This document shows positions 1-8,257 of a stretch of 64,000 nucleotides of DNA, in pieces. The DNA is from Alkalihalophilus pseudofirmus (lineage in GTDB: Bacteria; Bacillota; Bacilli; Bacillales; Bacillaceae_D), in contig NZ_CP117835.1 of assembly GCF_029094545.1 (NCBI RefSeq), forward strand, positions 2,522,001 to 2,586,000. Direction: 5' to 3'. The notes below the pieces were generated by a model. That model was not told where the DNA came from. It saw nothing but the letters and a program-made list of their open reading frames with translations, and searched no databases. Numbering within the stretch: the stretch's first letter is position 1; the number at the start of each line of letters is the position of its first letter. The translations under genes were made by a program, and so were the position numbers.

Positions 1-517
1 CATTGTCTTTCTCAAGCAGCGGTCTTAATTCAGACACCACCATTGGCTGCATTTCTTTTGGAGGGCCGGGCAGCAAGACAAACTTACATTGATCGGTCTC
101 CAAAACCATTCCAGGCGCCATTCCATTATGATTAACCAATACATGGCTGTCTTCAATGACAAGCGCCTGTTTTTTGTTATTTTCCGTCATGACCTGCCCT
201 CTTTTTTCAAAGAAAGAAGTAATAGCATCTAACGATTGTTGGTGATACACAAGATCTTTCCCGCAGATCTCAGCAACGGTTTCTTTCGTTAAGTCATCTT
301 TAGTGGGACCTAGCCCGCCAGTTAATATAACCAAATCAGATCTCTTAGAAGCTTGGTTGAGAACGTCAGTCAACCGTTCTTCGTTATCACCAACCACAAC
401 ATGATAAAATACATCAATTCCATGCTGAGCTAGTTCCACGGATAAGAAAGCAGCATTTGAGTTCACGATCTGGCCAAGTAATAATTCGGAACCAACGGCA
501 ATAATTTCCGCTTTCAT
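1..517 (-). CDS. cinA: CinA family protein, N-terminal part (cut by window edge)
   Basis: The 5' part of a competence/damage-inducible CinA protein; the 3' end lies outside the window. The visible 172 residues form the MoaB/MogA-like molybdopterin-binding fold, with an opening [20 protein letters not shown] and the family motif GGLGPTKDD near residue 66. In the family this domain is linked to NMN deamidase and ADP-ribose pyrophosphatase activity; the deamidase domain is C-terminal and not visible here. The ATG at 517 follows a GGGGGGA Shine-Dalgarno (SD) sequence. It lies 13 bases downstream of pgsA and is probably co-transcribed, as in Bacillus subtilis, where cinA precedes recA. Confidence 0.93.
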   Translation of the reverse strand, partial: MKAEIIAVGSELLLGQIVNSNAAFLSVELAQHGIDVFYHVVVGDNEERLTDVLNQASKRSDLVILTGGLGPTKDDLTKETVAEICGKDLVYHQQSLDAITSFFEKRGQVMTENNKKQALVIEDSHVLVNHNGMAPGMVLETDQCKFVLLPGPPKEMQPMVVSELRPLLEKDN

Positions 518-530
518 ACTCTCCCCCCTT

Positions 531-1109
531 TTACTTAGATTTTAAAATAACATGACGATTCTTCATGAAATAATCAATTCCAGAAAGCAGCGTTAAGATC
601 GTAGCAATCCAAATTGAAATCATTGCAAAAGGGATAGATAATGCTTCAAACGGCAGGTTATACAGCATAAGAGCAGAGATACCGATAATCTGCCACACTG
701 TTTTCCATTTACCTAAATTGCTGGCTGCAATTACTTGACCATCTGCAGCAGCGACAAGCCTGATACCTGTCACTGCAAACTCACGGCTGATAATAACAAC
801 AGCCATCCAAGCAGGAAGAGCACCAAGTTCTACCAGGCCTATGAGAGCAGCAGTAATTAATAATTTATCTGCTAGCGGGTCTAGAAACTTGCCAAAATTG
901 GTTACAAGGTTTAACTTTCTAGCATAATACCCGTCTAACCAATCTGTTGCCGCAGCAAATATAAAAAGCAATGCTGCAATAAAATGAGCCACAGGTATCT
1001 CAACGCCTAACCATTCCCACTGTCCCATTGGCAGCGGTGCAAGCAGAAACACCATAAAAATCGGTATTAAACAAATTCTTGAAATCGTAATTTTATTAGG
1101 TAAATTCAC
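531..1109 (-). CDS. pgsA: CDP-diacylglycerol--glycerol-3-phosphate 3-phosphatidyltransferase
   Basis: Committed step of phosphatidylglycerol synthesis: transfers phosphatidyl from CDP-diacylglycerol to glycerol-3-phosphate in the cytoplasmic membrane. It has the CDP-alcohol phosphotransferase signature D-x2-D-G-x2-A-R-x8-G-x3-D-x3-D (DWLDGYYAR near residues 56-64, then [11 protein letters not shown]) and several hydrophobic segments across about 192 residues, the usual size. I chose the GTG at 1109 because AAGGGA lies six bases upstream; an in-frame TTG one codon earlier is too close to that SD. It lies between yajQ and cinA. Confidence 0.95.
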   Translation of the reverse strand: MNLPNKITISRICLIPIFMVFLLAPLPMGQWEWLGVEIPVAHFIAALLFIFAAATDWLDGYYARKLNLVTNFGKFLDPLADKLLITAALIGLVELGALPAWMAVVIISREFAVTGIRLVAAADGQVIAASNLGKWKTVWQIIGISALMLYNLPFEALSIPFAMISIWIATILTLLSGIDYFMKNRHVILKSK

Positions 1110-1144
1110 CAAACGTCCCTTCTTTCGTCAGTTTCCTATGTACA

Positions 1145-1639
1145 TTATCTCATGTTGACAAATTGAACAGGGAAGTCGAAATCCTGCTGCTTCATAACTT
1201 GAATTACATGTTGTAAGTCATCGATGCTTTTCCCTGTTACCCTAACTTGTTCGTTTTGAATTTGTGCTTTCACTTTAAGCTTTTCATCACGAATGAGTTT
1301 AGTGATTTTTTTGGCACGGTCTGCACTCAAACCTTTAACTAAGGTGATGACTTGACGCACTGTCCCGCCATGGGCACGTTCAATTTTTCCAAAATCCATT
1401 GCTTTTTGTGAAAGGCCACGTTTTATAAATTTTGATTGCAAAATATCAATAACACTTTCTAGTTTGTATTCATCATCAGAAATAATCGTAATATGATCAT
1501 CATCTGTTCGTTCAATTGAACTTTTAGACCCTTTAAAATCATAGCGGTTTTTAATCTCTTTCATTGCTTGGACAATGGCATTGTCTACCTCTTGACCATC
1601 AATATCTGAAACAATATCAAATGAATGTTCTTTTGCCAT
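1145..1639 (-). CDS. yajQ: YajQ family (DUF520) nucleotide-binding protein
   Basis: A 164-residue YajQ/DUF520 protein, full length for the family. The start [20 protein letters not shown] and the segment [18 protein letters not shown] are characteristic. Family members have two ferredoxin-like domains that bind nucleic acid or nucleotides; some Gram-negative homologues bind cyclic di-GMP, but the role in Bacillus is unsettled. I prefer the ATG at 1639 (SD GGAGTG seven bases upstream) over the GTG at 1648. A good promoter lies just upstream, so it may be transcribed separately from rodZ. B. subtilis, from memory, has no yajQ gene at this place. Confidence 0.9.
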   Translation of the reverse strand: MAKEHSFDIVSDIDGQEVDNAIVQAMKEIKNRYDFKGSKSSIERTDDDHITIISDDEYKLESVIDILQSKFIKRGLSQKAMDFGKIERAHGGTVRQVITLVKGLSADRAKKITKLIRDEKLKVKAQIQNEQVRVTGKSIDDLQHVIQVMKQQDFDFPVQFVNMR

Positions 1640-1685
1640 TTGTTTCACTCCATTCTCTCTATCTCTTTTCTAAAGTCTACCTCAT

Positions 1686-1715
1686 ATTGTACCATATTAT
1701 GGACTAAGTTGAGAA
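1686..1715 (-). promoter_or_regulatory. Putative sigma-A promoter of yajQ (extended -10)
   Basis: On the minus strand TTCTCA (1710-1715) and TACAAT (1686-1691) are 18 bases apart, with an extended -10 TG one base upstream of TACAAT. The predicted start lies about 40 bases before the yajQ ATG and downstream of the rodZ terminator. The -35 matches only 4 of 6 positions, so the call rests on the extended -10. Confidence 0.5.
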
Positions 1716-1813
1716 ACAAGTCGGACTTCTCTAATGAAGTTAATCTTTCTTAGAGTTATCTGATTCTGAAGTTCTCCTGCCTCGTGTTTTATGCACTCTA
1801 AGTCTGAAAGCTA

Positions 1814-1846
1814 TCAAAAAAAGAAATGGCTGCTTGCCATTTCTTT
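1814..1846 (-). terminator. Intrinsic terminator after rodZ
   Basis: An 11-bp stem AAAGAAATGGC / GCCATTTCTTT (1820-1830 with 1836-1846) with a five-base loop is followed on the minus strand by a run of T. The stem touches the last base of the rodZ stop codon. Confidence 0.85.
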
Positions 1847-2748
1847 TAGTCATTCACGCTGTTTGTAATATTAATTTTTTGATGGATGATATTTAATGGG
1901 AAGTCAACCTCTTCATCGTTAACGATCAACGTTACATTTTGTGAGGCGCCAAAGTTAAATTCAACTTCTTCTTCTCCTTGGAAGTCATACTCTAATTCTT
2001 CTCCACTTGCTGGCTGACCCGAGAAGAACATATTACCTAAACCGTTTTTCACATCCACATATGAGTTGTCACTAAACTGAATCACTACATCAAAACGATC
2101 AGCTTCCAGTTCAAAATAAGAAGTATTACCGCTGCTGTTTAAAAGGTTTAATGTTGAGGTTTCTGATGAAGTTTCCTCTTCTTCTTCCTCTTCCTCTACA
2201 GCAGGCTCTTCTTCAACTGCATCTTCATTAGCCGCTTCTTGATCTCCTTCTGCCTCTTCATCAGCTTCAGGCTCCGTTGCTCCTTCAGAGAAATCAGCAT
2301 CGACATTTTCTTCTGGATCAGGGGCAATCGCAGCATCCCTCTCACCGCCGATACTTTGAGTTACAAGCCATATGCCTAGAGCAATGACGACCAAAAAGGC
2401 AAGCGCAATGACAGCCGGTAAGAATGCAGGCGCTTTAGATGATTTCTTTGGCTGACGTACGGGCGATTTAGACCGCTCAGACCTTGATGGCAAATCAATT
2501 GATTCTTTTTGAGGATTTGGGAGTTCATTTCTGTACTGATCAAACAATGGTTCCGGATCTAACCCAACTGCTTCTGCGTATGTTTTCACAAACGCGCGGG
2601 CATAAAAGAGTCCGGGCAGCGTATCAAAACGCCCCTCTTCTATAGCAAGCAGATATCGCTTTTGAATCTTCGTACTGCGTTGAAGGTCCTCAAGCGATAA
2701 CCCCTTTTCCTCACGAGCCTCTCTTAAATGTTGTCCTAATTCTGACAT
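1846..2748 (-). CDS. rodZ: RodZ-like membrane protein (YmfM), helix-turn-helix and DUF4115
   Basis: About 300 residues. The N-terminal helix-turn-helix of the RodZ/HTH_25 type (MSELGQHLREAREEKGLSLE) is followed by a basic juxtamembrane stretch, one transmembrane helix near residues 108-130, a very acidic Glu-rich linker (about 145-200) and a C-terminal DUF4115 beta domain that would lie outside the membrane. RodZ couples MreB filaments to the elongasome and sets rod shape; that role here is inferred from the family. I chose the ATG at 2748 (AGGTG seven bases upstream) rather than the GTG at 2757. It lies next to pgsA and ymfK as in B. subtilis, apart from yajQ. Confidence 0.9.
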   Translation of the reverse strand: MSELGQHLREAREEKGLSLEDLQRSTKIQKRYLLAIEEGRFDTLPGLFYARAFVKTYAEAVGLDPEPLFDQYRNELPNPQKESIDLPSRSERSKSPVRQPKKSSKAPAFLPAVIALAFLVVIALGIWLVTQSIGGERDAAIAPDPEENVDADFSEGATEPEADEEAEGDQEAANEDAVEEEPAVEEEEEEEETSSETSTLNLLNSSGNTSYFELEADRFDVVIQFSDNSYVDVKNGLGNMFFSGQPASGEELEYDFQGEEEVEFNFGASQNVTLIVNDEEVDFPLNIIHQKINITNSVND

Positions 2749-2769
2749 TTCAAACACCTACCTACAACT

Positions 2770-3537
2770 TTAACTAATATCAAATGATGAAAAGCCAGAT
2801 TCCATTACTTCGTAAGAAATCGTCTCCTTTTCATTATTTCTAAGTTCAATAATACAATCAAAATCCTCTAGTTCATATTCCGTTTCACGGACAAAAATAT
2901 CAGGATGCTCAACCACTTTAACTGCCGGAAGACGCATAATATCCCTGACTAATGTACGATGTCTTTCAGTAGAGCGCATTGTCGAGACAATTCCGTCAAT
3001 AATAAAGATATGGTCTTCACTTAATTCATCATCGGCTAATTGATTACGGACCGTTTGCCGCAAGAGCGTAGAAGATATAAACGACCAGCGCTTATTGGCA
3101 CACACACTTGCTGCTACAATTGATTCTGTCTTTCCTACTCGAGGCATTCCTCGAATCCCAACCAAGTAGTGGCCGTCTCGCTTATACAACTCGGCCATAA
3201 AATCAACCAACAGTCCAAGTTCTGTACGAATAAAACGGAAGGTCTTCCGATCATCAGCGTCACGCTCAATATAACGCCCATGACGAATAGCCAGCCTGTC
3301 ACGAAGATGAGGTTCACGAAACTTCCTTACAGTAATGCTGTCAATTGTATGTAAAATAGCGCGAAACCTAGCAACTTGATCATCACTTTTACTTCTGATA
3401 AGCATACCGCGGCGCATATCGTCTACACCGTTTATTGTCACGATATTAATTTTCAGCATCCCAAGTAATGAAGATATATCTCCTAACAACCCTGGCCTGT
3501 TATTATGAATTTGATATTCTAAGTACCATTCTTTCAT
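2770..3537 (-). CDS. ymfK: YmfK family protein (DUF3388) with ACT-like N-terminus and P-loop
   Basis: A conserved Bacillaceae protein of unknown function, 255 residues. The N-terminal 70 residues look like an ACT-type small-molecule domain (EYQIHNNRPGLLGDISSLLG). A central segment carries a Walker A-like motif GMPRVGKT at residues 130-137, and a hydrophobic strand FIIDG near residue 175 could be Walker B. An AAA-like or kinase-like nucleotide-binding role is therefore possible but is inference. The ATG at 3537 has AAAGGTGA nine bases upstream. It sits between ymfJ and rodZ as in B. subtilis. Confidence 0.85.
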   Translation of the reverse strand: MKEWYLEYQIHNNRPGLLGDISSLLGMLKINIVTINGVDDMRRGMLIRSKSDDQVARFRAILHTIDSITVRKFREPHLRDRLAIRHGRYIERDADDRKTFRFIRTELGLLVDFMAELYKRDGHYLVGIRGMPRVGKTESIVAASVCANKRWSFISSTLLRQTVRNQLADDELSEDHIFIIDGIVSTMRSTERHRTLVRDIMRLPAVKVVEHPDIFVRETEYELEDFDCIIELRNNEKETISYEVMESGFSSFDIS

Positions 3538-3822
3538 CTATTAACGTCACCTTTCGTTATAGAATAAAGCCGTATTTAGGTAACACATTTGACAAAACAA
3601 GATTTCAATTTTTTACTTCCTTTTAATGATAATGGATTTTAGTTGTAATTGAAAGTGCTTTGTCACTTTAATCGCTAAATGAATAAAAAGGATTACGAAT
3701 TCATATTTTACTATAATCTATCTTTACTTCATACACTTTTATTTGCAATCTAAAACATTTTTTGTATAAGACCTTGTTTAATCATAGAAAAAACGCCGCA
3801 GCTGCTGCGGCGTTTTCCTATA
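3538..3822 (-). other. 285-base spacer between ymfK and ymfJ
   Basis: AT-rich spacer. It holds the ymfJ terminator at its low-coordinate... left edge and 270 further bases in which I see no coding frame. A promoter for ymfK is expected here, but no hexamer pair is convincing; the best (GTTACC, 17 bases, TATAAC near 3555-3585) matches the -35 poorly. Confidence 0.5.
3784..3816 (-). terminator. Intrinsic terminator after ymfJ
   Basis: A near-perfect GC-rich palindrome, AAAACGCCGCAGC / GCTGCGGCGTTTT (3790-3816), is followed on the minus strand by six T. It begins just past the ymfJ stop. The flanking A and T runs could let it work in both directions. Confidence 0.88.
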
Positions 3823-4074
3823 CTACCCTTCGTTACGAACAAGCTTTACCATCATGTTTGCGATAGCATGCTGCTCGCCTTCATCTGCTACTTTCCACAG
3901 CTCAGCTAAAACACGCTCTTGCTCATTTTTAGGCTCGACTTGCTGTGCAAGATATTCACCAACTTGATAAGCAACATCTGATACCACATTTTCATTCATG
4001 CCCTCGTGTTGAGCTTGATTAAGACGATCACCTAAAAAGTCTTTCCATTGATCCCAATTATCGAGTACAGACAT
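3823..4074 (-). CDS. ymfJ: DUF3243 family protein YmfJ
   Basis: A small 83-residue cytoplasmic protein of the DUF3243 family, function unknown. It is mostly helical and acidic, starts MSVLDNWDQWKDFLGDRLNQ and has no membrane segment. The ATG at 4074 has a perfect AAGGAGG SD, but that SD lies in a predicted hairpin with the upstream sequence (4081-4128), suggesting translational control. It is followed by a strong terminator, so it ends the ymfF-ymfH-ymfI-ymfJ run. Confidence 0.87.
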   Translation of the reverse strand: MSVLDNWDQWKDFLGDRLNQAQHEGMNENVVSDVAYQVGEYLAQQVEPKNEQERVLAELWKVADEGEQHAIANMMVKLVRNEG

Positions 4075-4080
4075 AATAAC

Positions 4081-4128
4081 CCCTCCTTGAGTAGAAATGT
4101 ATTACAAGCTTATTTTCTCAAGAGAGGG
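4081..4128 (-). promoter_or_regulatory. Hairpin that would sequester the ymfJ ribosome binding site
   Basis: On the minus strand CCCTCTCTTGAG (4117-4128) can pair with CTCAAGGAGGG (4081-4091). This gives 11 base pairs with one bulged base across a loop of about 25 bases, and the second arm contains the whole AAGGAGG SD of ymfJ. A poly-T lies beyond it only on the plus strand, so on the transcribed strand it looks like an SD-blocking stem rather than a terminator. Confidence 0.55.
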
Positions 4129-4147
4129 CTTTTTTTATGCATGACTT

Positions 4148-4870
4148 TTAACAATACCATGCTCCATTTACAGATAAAATTTGTCCGTTTATGTAATTCG
4201 ATTTATTAGAACATAAAAAAGCAACTGCATGAGCAACATCTTCTGCCGACCCAATTGCCCCAGCAGGAATATCTGAAGTGAGGGCTTCAATATCTTCTTT
4301 TGTGTATTCATTCAACATGTCTGTATCAATGGCACCAGGAGCTACTCCATTAACTTGAATATTGCTTAAGGCAACCTCTTTAGCAAGGCTTTTTACAAAG
4401 CTATTCAAGCCCCCTTTTGCACTAGAATATGCCACCTCACATGCCGCCCCTGTCATCCCCCAGATGGATGAGACAGCAATCACTTTTCCTTCTTTTTGTT
4501 GAATCATGGATGACATAAGTGTTCTCGTTATCTTTATTGGGTTAAGTAAATGAATATTCATGATCTGATTAAGTCGTTCATCCGTAAGGTCTGTAAATAG
4601 TTCAGTTGAGCTTAGTCCACCGTTATGAATTATAGTATGAATAGGTGTATGTAGTTGTCCTAAGAGCTCATCTGCACCATTAATATGACTCAAATCCGCT
4701 TTCACAATCCATACCTCAGCACCCTTTTCCCTGCAGGTATGCGCAACCTCTTGGATCAACTTATTGTTCTGATGATAATGTAAAAAGAGAGCGCACTCAG
4801 GCGCAGCCAGCTCTTTTGCAATTGCTGCTCCAATCCCGCGCGACGCTCCCGTAATTAAAATTGATCTCAT
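4148..4870 (-). CDS. ymfI: SDR family oxidoreductase, likely EF-P 5-aminopentanone reductase (YmfI)
   Basis: A 240-residue classical short-chain dehydrogenase. It has the NAD(P)-binding motif TGASRGIG near residue 7, the catalytic Ser in VSSIWG and the Y-x3-K pair in YSSAKGG. The homologue in B. subtilis reduces the 5-aminopentanone group on elongation factor P; that assignment comes from synteny and family, and FabG-like reductases share all the motifs. The ATG at 4870 has GGAGGG about 13 bases upstream, which is a long spacing. A longer frame upstream would overlap ymfH and adds no conserved sequence. Confidence 0.88.
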   Translation of the reverse strand: MRSILITGASRGIGAAIAKELAAPECALFLHYHQNNKLIQEVAHTCREKGAEVWIVKADLSHINGADELLGQLHTPIHTIIHNGGLSSTELFTDLTDERLNQIMNIHLLNPIKITRTLMSSMIQQKEGKVIAVSSIWGMTGAACEVAYSSAKGGLNSFVKSLAKEVALSNIQVNGVAPGAIDTDMLNEYTKEDIEALTSDIPAGAIGSAEDVAHAVAFLCSNKSNYINGQILSVNGAWYC

Positions 4871-4893
4871 CGTTGGATTTATACCCTCCGCTC

Positions 4894-6180
4894 TCACTTT
4901 TCCGCTCTTACTTGGCATACTGTGAAGCGCTTAAAGTCAAAATGTTCTTCTAGAACTTCACTTAGGTGCTCTTTTGTGATCCCTTCAAGTACAGGAACTA
5001 CATCAAATAGAGTCATGTCATTGAATTGATAACGCGTAAATTGATTAGCAATATATTCTGGAGAATTAAGCGAACGAAGAAAAGATCCTATCTTTTTCTT
5101 AACCGCACGATTAACAACAGACTCATCTAGCGCTTCTTGTTTGAATGTTGTAATCATTTCTTTGATCGCTTCAGCTAATTCATCCGGTTTCTTCGTATCT
5201 CCACCAAGAATGGTAAAGCCAAACCCTTCTTCGGCCGAATAATCGAAAGAAAACGAGTCATCAATTAATCCTTGTTCATATAGTTTTTGGTAATTAGCTG
5301 AACTTTGACCAAACATTAAATCAAGTAAAATGTTAATAGAAAGCTCATGCTTTAATAAATCTTCCCCTTGTCTAGATGGATTCGCTTCTTTAAATCCAAC
5401 TAAACACTTCGGAGTCTGAACCGGCATATGAATGACATTTTTCTCAGTTGCGACTTCATTAGGTTCATCATCAAAGACCCGGTTGATCGTCTCTGGGGCT
5501 GCAAAAGACTTACTCCCTTGATTCTCTTTTACCTGCTTCATAATGGCTTGTGGGTCAACTGGACCGATGATAAATAATAACATATTATTTGGATGGTAAA
5601 ATGTTTGATAGCAAGTATATAAAAGATCTTTCGTAATGTTGGAAATGGATTCAATTGTTCCGGCAATATCTAACTTGACTGGGTGATTCACAAACATATT
5701 CTCAATCACACCGAAGTAGGCACGCCAATCGGGGTTATCATCGTACATCGTAATCTCTTGACCGATAATCCCTTTTTCTTTTTCCACACTTTCTTCGGTA
5801 AAATAAGGATGCTGAACAAAGTCTAATAAGGTTTCTAAATTCTTTTCGACATTTGTTGTACTTGAGAATAAATACGCCGTTCTTGTGAAGCTTGTAAAGG
5901 CATTGGCAGATGCACCTTGTTTACTAAAATCCTGAAACACATCACCATTTTCATCCTCAAACATTTTATGCTCTAGAAAGTGCGCAATTCCATCGGGTAC
6001 ATGAATCGTATCATTACCACCAAGAGGGGTAAATTTATTATCAATCGATCCATATTTTGTAGTGAAGGTTGCAAATGTTTTATTAAACCCTTCTTTAGGA
6101 AGAATATACACATCTAAACCATTTTCTAACTTCTCATGGTAAAGCGTTTCTTTAAGCTGTTCAAAAGTAAGTTGTTTCAT
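4894..6180 (-). CDS. ymfH: M16 family zinc metallopeptidase YmfH
   Basis: A 428-residue M16 (pitrilysin/insulinase) peptidase. The inverted zinc motif H-x2-E-H is present as HFLEH near residue 66, and a downstream Glu in EKGIIGQEITMYDDNPDW is the likely third ligand. It is the catalytic partner of YmfF, which lacks the motif. Such bacterial pairs form heterodimers that degrade or process peptides; the substrate is unknown here. Its start codon shares one base with the ymfF stop (TAATG), implying coupled translation. Confidence 0.92.
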   Translation of the reverse strand: MKQLTFEQLKETLYHEKLENGLDVYILPKEGFNKTFATFTTKYGSIDNKFTPLGGNDTIHVPDGIAHFLEHKMFEDENGDVFQDFSKQGASANAFTSFTRTAYLFSSTTNVEKNLETLLDFVQHPYFTEESVEKEKGIIGQEITMYDDNPDWRAYFGVIENMFVNHPVKLDIAGTIESISNITKDLLYTCYQTFYHPNNMLLFIIGPVDPQAIMKQVKENQGSKSFAAPETINRVFDDEPNEVATEKNVIHMPVQTPKCLVGFKEANPSRQGEDLLKHELSINILLDLMFGQSSANYQKLYEQGLIDDSFSFDYSAEEGFGFTILGGDTKKPDELAEAIKEMITTFKQEALDESVVNRAVKKKIGSFLRSLNSPEYIANQFTRYQFNDMTLFDVVPVLEGITKEHLSEVLEEHFDFKRFTVCQVRAEK

Positions 6181-7460
6181 TATGAAGCTTCACCGCCTTT
6201 TAAGAAATAAATGGTATCTAACTCTATTTTTTGAGCGGCATGCATTACATCTTCTTTTGTGACTTGATCTATTTCTTTAAGCAGATCTTCAAGAGTACGG
6301 TTATGTCCGCTTACAATTTGGTGATAACTTAGTTCCACATATCCACGAGCAACATCAGACGTTTCAAGCAGCTGATTTTTCAGCATTGCTTTCGTTTGAT
6401 CTAATTCAGCTTCCGTAAAATCACCTGAACACATTGCTTCAAGCTGCTCTTTAATAATCGTAACTGCACGGTCATACTTCGCAAATTCAATTCCGCTCAT
6501 GACCATCATGACACCTTTGTGACTTTCATATCTTGAAGCGGCATAGTAGGCAAGGCTCTCTTTCTCACGAACATTGATAAACAATTTCGAGTGAGAGAAA
6601 CCTCCAAATAGCCCGTTGCATACTTGCATCGCTACATAATCATCATCTTTATAGGTTGTATATGTACGATACCCCATATGCAGCTTTCCTTGCTTAACAT
6701 CTTGTTCTTCTATCACGACATTTTCTTTTTCTACTTTTGGGCTCTCAGAACTAGGCGGCGTTTGATCAATTGGCTCACGGCCATTGATATTGAAATAGGT
6801 TTCCACTTTAGCAATGGCTTCATCTGCTTCCATTGCTCCTACCACGTAAAGGTCTATGCGGTCTTTTTTTAGAAGCTGTTGATAATATTCATACAGCCCC
6901 TCAGCTGTAATCGCTTCCACTTCTTCCACCGTTCCATATGAAGTAAGTCCAAACGGCTCATTTTTACACATTTCTTCAGTGATACGAACATTTGCATAGC
7001 GCATTTTATCATCATATACAGATTGAATACGCTGCACGAGCGAACGCTTTTCATTTGCTACAATAGAGGCATTAAACCCATTCTCCTCCACTAGCGGATC
7101 AAGCAAGACCTCAGAGATTAATTTAATCCCTTCTTCAAAAAGAGGCGTTTGATCAGTTAAAAAGGTTTCATTGGCTACATCTAATCGGATCGTTATGACA
7201 TGCTGCTCGCCCTTTTTTTGAACATCAGATGCAAGCATCGCTCCGTACAGTTCATCAAGGCGGCCGCGAACCTCTTTTCTAGAAGGAGATTGAGCGGTCC
7301 CATTTTGCAGAACATGAGGCAATAGTGCACGCATGGCTACGGTTTCTCTATCTAATGGAGCTTTTATCATTAACATTAATGTATTCGTTTTATAACGATC
7401 GGTTTTAATGGTATGGATGTTTATTCCTCTAGATTCTTTCGTTTTCTCCATCAGCTGCAT
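6180..7460 (-). CDS. ymfF: M16 family peptidase-like protein YmfF (no HxxEH motif)
   Basis: A 426-residue M16-fold protein. Where YmfH has HFLEH, this protein reads LLPHVLQNGTAQSPSRKEVR near residue 50, so the zinc site is missing and it is probably the non-catalytic subunit of a YmfF-YmfH pair. The later M16 region is kept, including GYRTYTTYKDDDYVAMQV and LFGGFSHSKLF. The ATG at 7460 has AAGGAG eight bases upstream. It follows the GntR-type regulator by 33 bases. B. subtilis, from memory, has two transporter-like genes (ymfD, ymfE) in between, absent here. Confidence 0.9.
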   Translation of the reverse strand: MQLMEKTKESRGINIHTIKTDRYKTNTLMLMIKAPLDRETVAMRALLPHVLQNGTAQSPSRKEVRGRLDELYGAMLASDVQKKGEQHVITIRLDVANETFLTDQTPLFEEGIKLISEVLLDPLVEENGFNASIVANEKRSLVQRIQSVYDDKMRYANVRITEEMCKNEPFGLTSYGTVEEVEAITAEGLYEYYQQLLKKDRIDLYVVGAMEADEAIAKVETYFNINGREPIDQTPPSSESPKVEKENVVIEEQDVKQGKLHMGYRTYTTYKDDDYVAMQVCNGLFGGFSHSKLFINVREKESLAYYAASRYESHKGVMMVMSGIEFAKYDRAVTIIKEQLEAMCSGDFTEAELDQTKAMLKNQLLETSDVARGYVELSYHQIVSGHNRTLEDLLKEIDQVTKEDVMHAAQKIELDTIYFLKGGEAS

Positions 7461-7493
7461 AAAATCATCTCCTTTTTACCATTCATGCCTAGT

Positions 7494-8219
7494 TTATGCT
7501 TTGACTCGCTTTCTTACTACGTGGAACTTAAATTTATCTGCTCTAAAGTAATTTAGTGAGTAAAGCAGAGGCCGCTCACTTTGATCATAATGAATTTGCT
7601 TAAGCAGTAAGAGCGAAGTTTCAGGATCACATTGAAGGATTTCAGAGACACGCTCGTGAAAACCAATCGGTTCGATGTAGGTCACGGCATAACTTATAGA
7701 GTGACCAATTTCTTCAAGATAATTAAAGATTGACTTAGTTTCATGAATAGAATGGTTCTCAAGCAATTGATTTGGGACTTTATCTAAACAATATACAACA
7801 GGCACTTGGTCTGCTGTTCTTACACGCTCAATTTCCATTACTTCTGTTAATTCGTCTTGATTAAAGCGGCGTCGATCTTCATCCGTTGCCTCTCTCACAG
7901 CAGAAGATAAAAAGATCGTACCAGGCTCCATATTTGCCTGTTTAATCATATCTGTCACACTATATAACTCTTCTATCCCTGCTGAGAAAAGTGGTTTGGT
8001 GTGAACAAACGTCCCGACTCCGTGACGTCTGATCACTACTCCTTCCTCTTCAAGAAGGCGAAGCGCCTCCCTGAGCGTTGCGCGGCTCACTCCTAGCTGC
8101 TTTGATAGTTCAAATTCAGAAGGCAGCTTTTCTCCTTCCTCATACACTTTATTTTCAATATCATCTTTAATACGATCTATAACCTGTAAATACAACGGAC
8201 GATGATCTGCTTTAATCAA
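7494..8219 (-). CDS. ymfC: GntR family transcriptional regulator with UTRA domain (YmfC-like)
   Basis: About 241 residues. The winged helix-turn-helix of the GntR family occupies residues 7-75 ([20 protein letters not shown], then RRHGVGTFV). A C-terminal UTRA effector domain of the HutC subfamily runs from about 95 to the end. The ligand is unknown. I chose the TTG at 8219 because AAAGGAG lies eight bases upstream; the GTG at 8228 overlaps the SD itself. It is 38 bases from spoIIIE and heads the ymf genes, matching the B. subtilis order. Confidence 0.88.
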   Translation of the reverse strand: MIKADHRPLYLQVIDRIKDDIENKVYEEGEKLPSEFELSKQLGVSRATLREALRLLEEEGVVIRRHGVGTFVHTKPLFSAGIEELYSVTDMIKQANMEPGTIFLSSAVREATDEDRRRFNQDELTEVMEIERVRTADQVPVVYCLDKVPNQLLENHSIHETKSIFNYLEEIGHSISYAVTYIEPIGFHERVSEILQCDPETSLLLLKQIHYDQSERPLLYSLNYFRADKFKFHVVRKRVKA

Positions 8220-8257
8220 AGTCTCCACTCCTTTAGAACTTATTCTCTCTCTCCACT

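Noticed and set aside
4081-4137. Plus-strand terminator reading of the ymfJ hairpin (stem then seven T)
   Set aside because: No plus-strand gene precedes it; on the transcribed strand there is no T run after the stem, so SD masking fits better.
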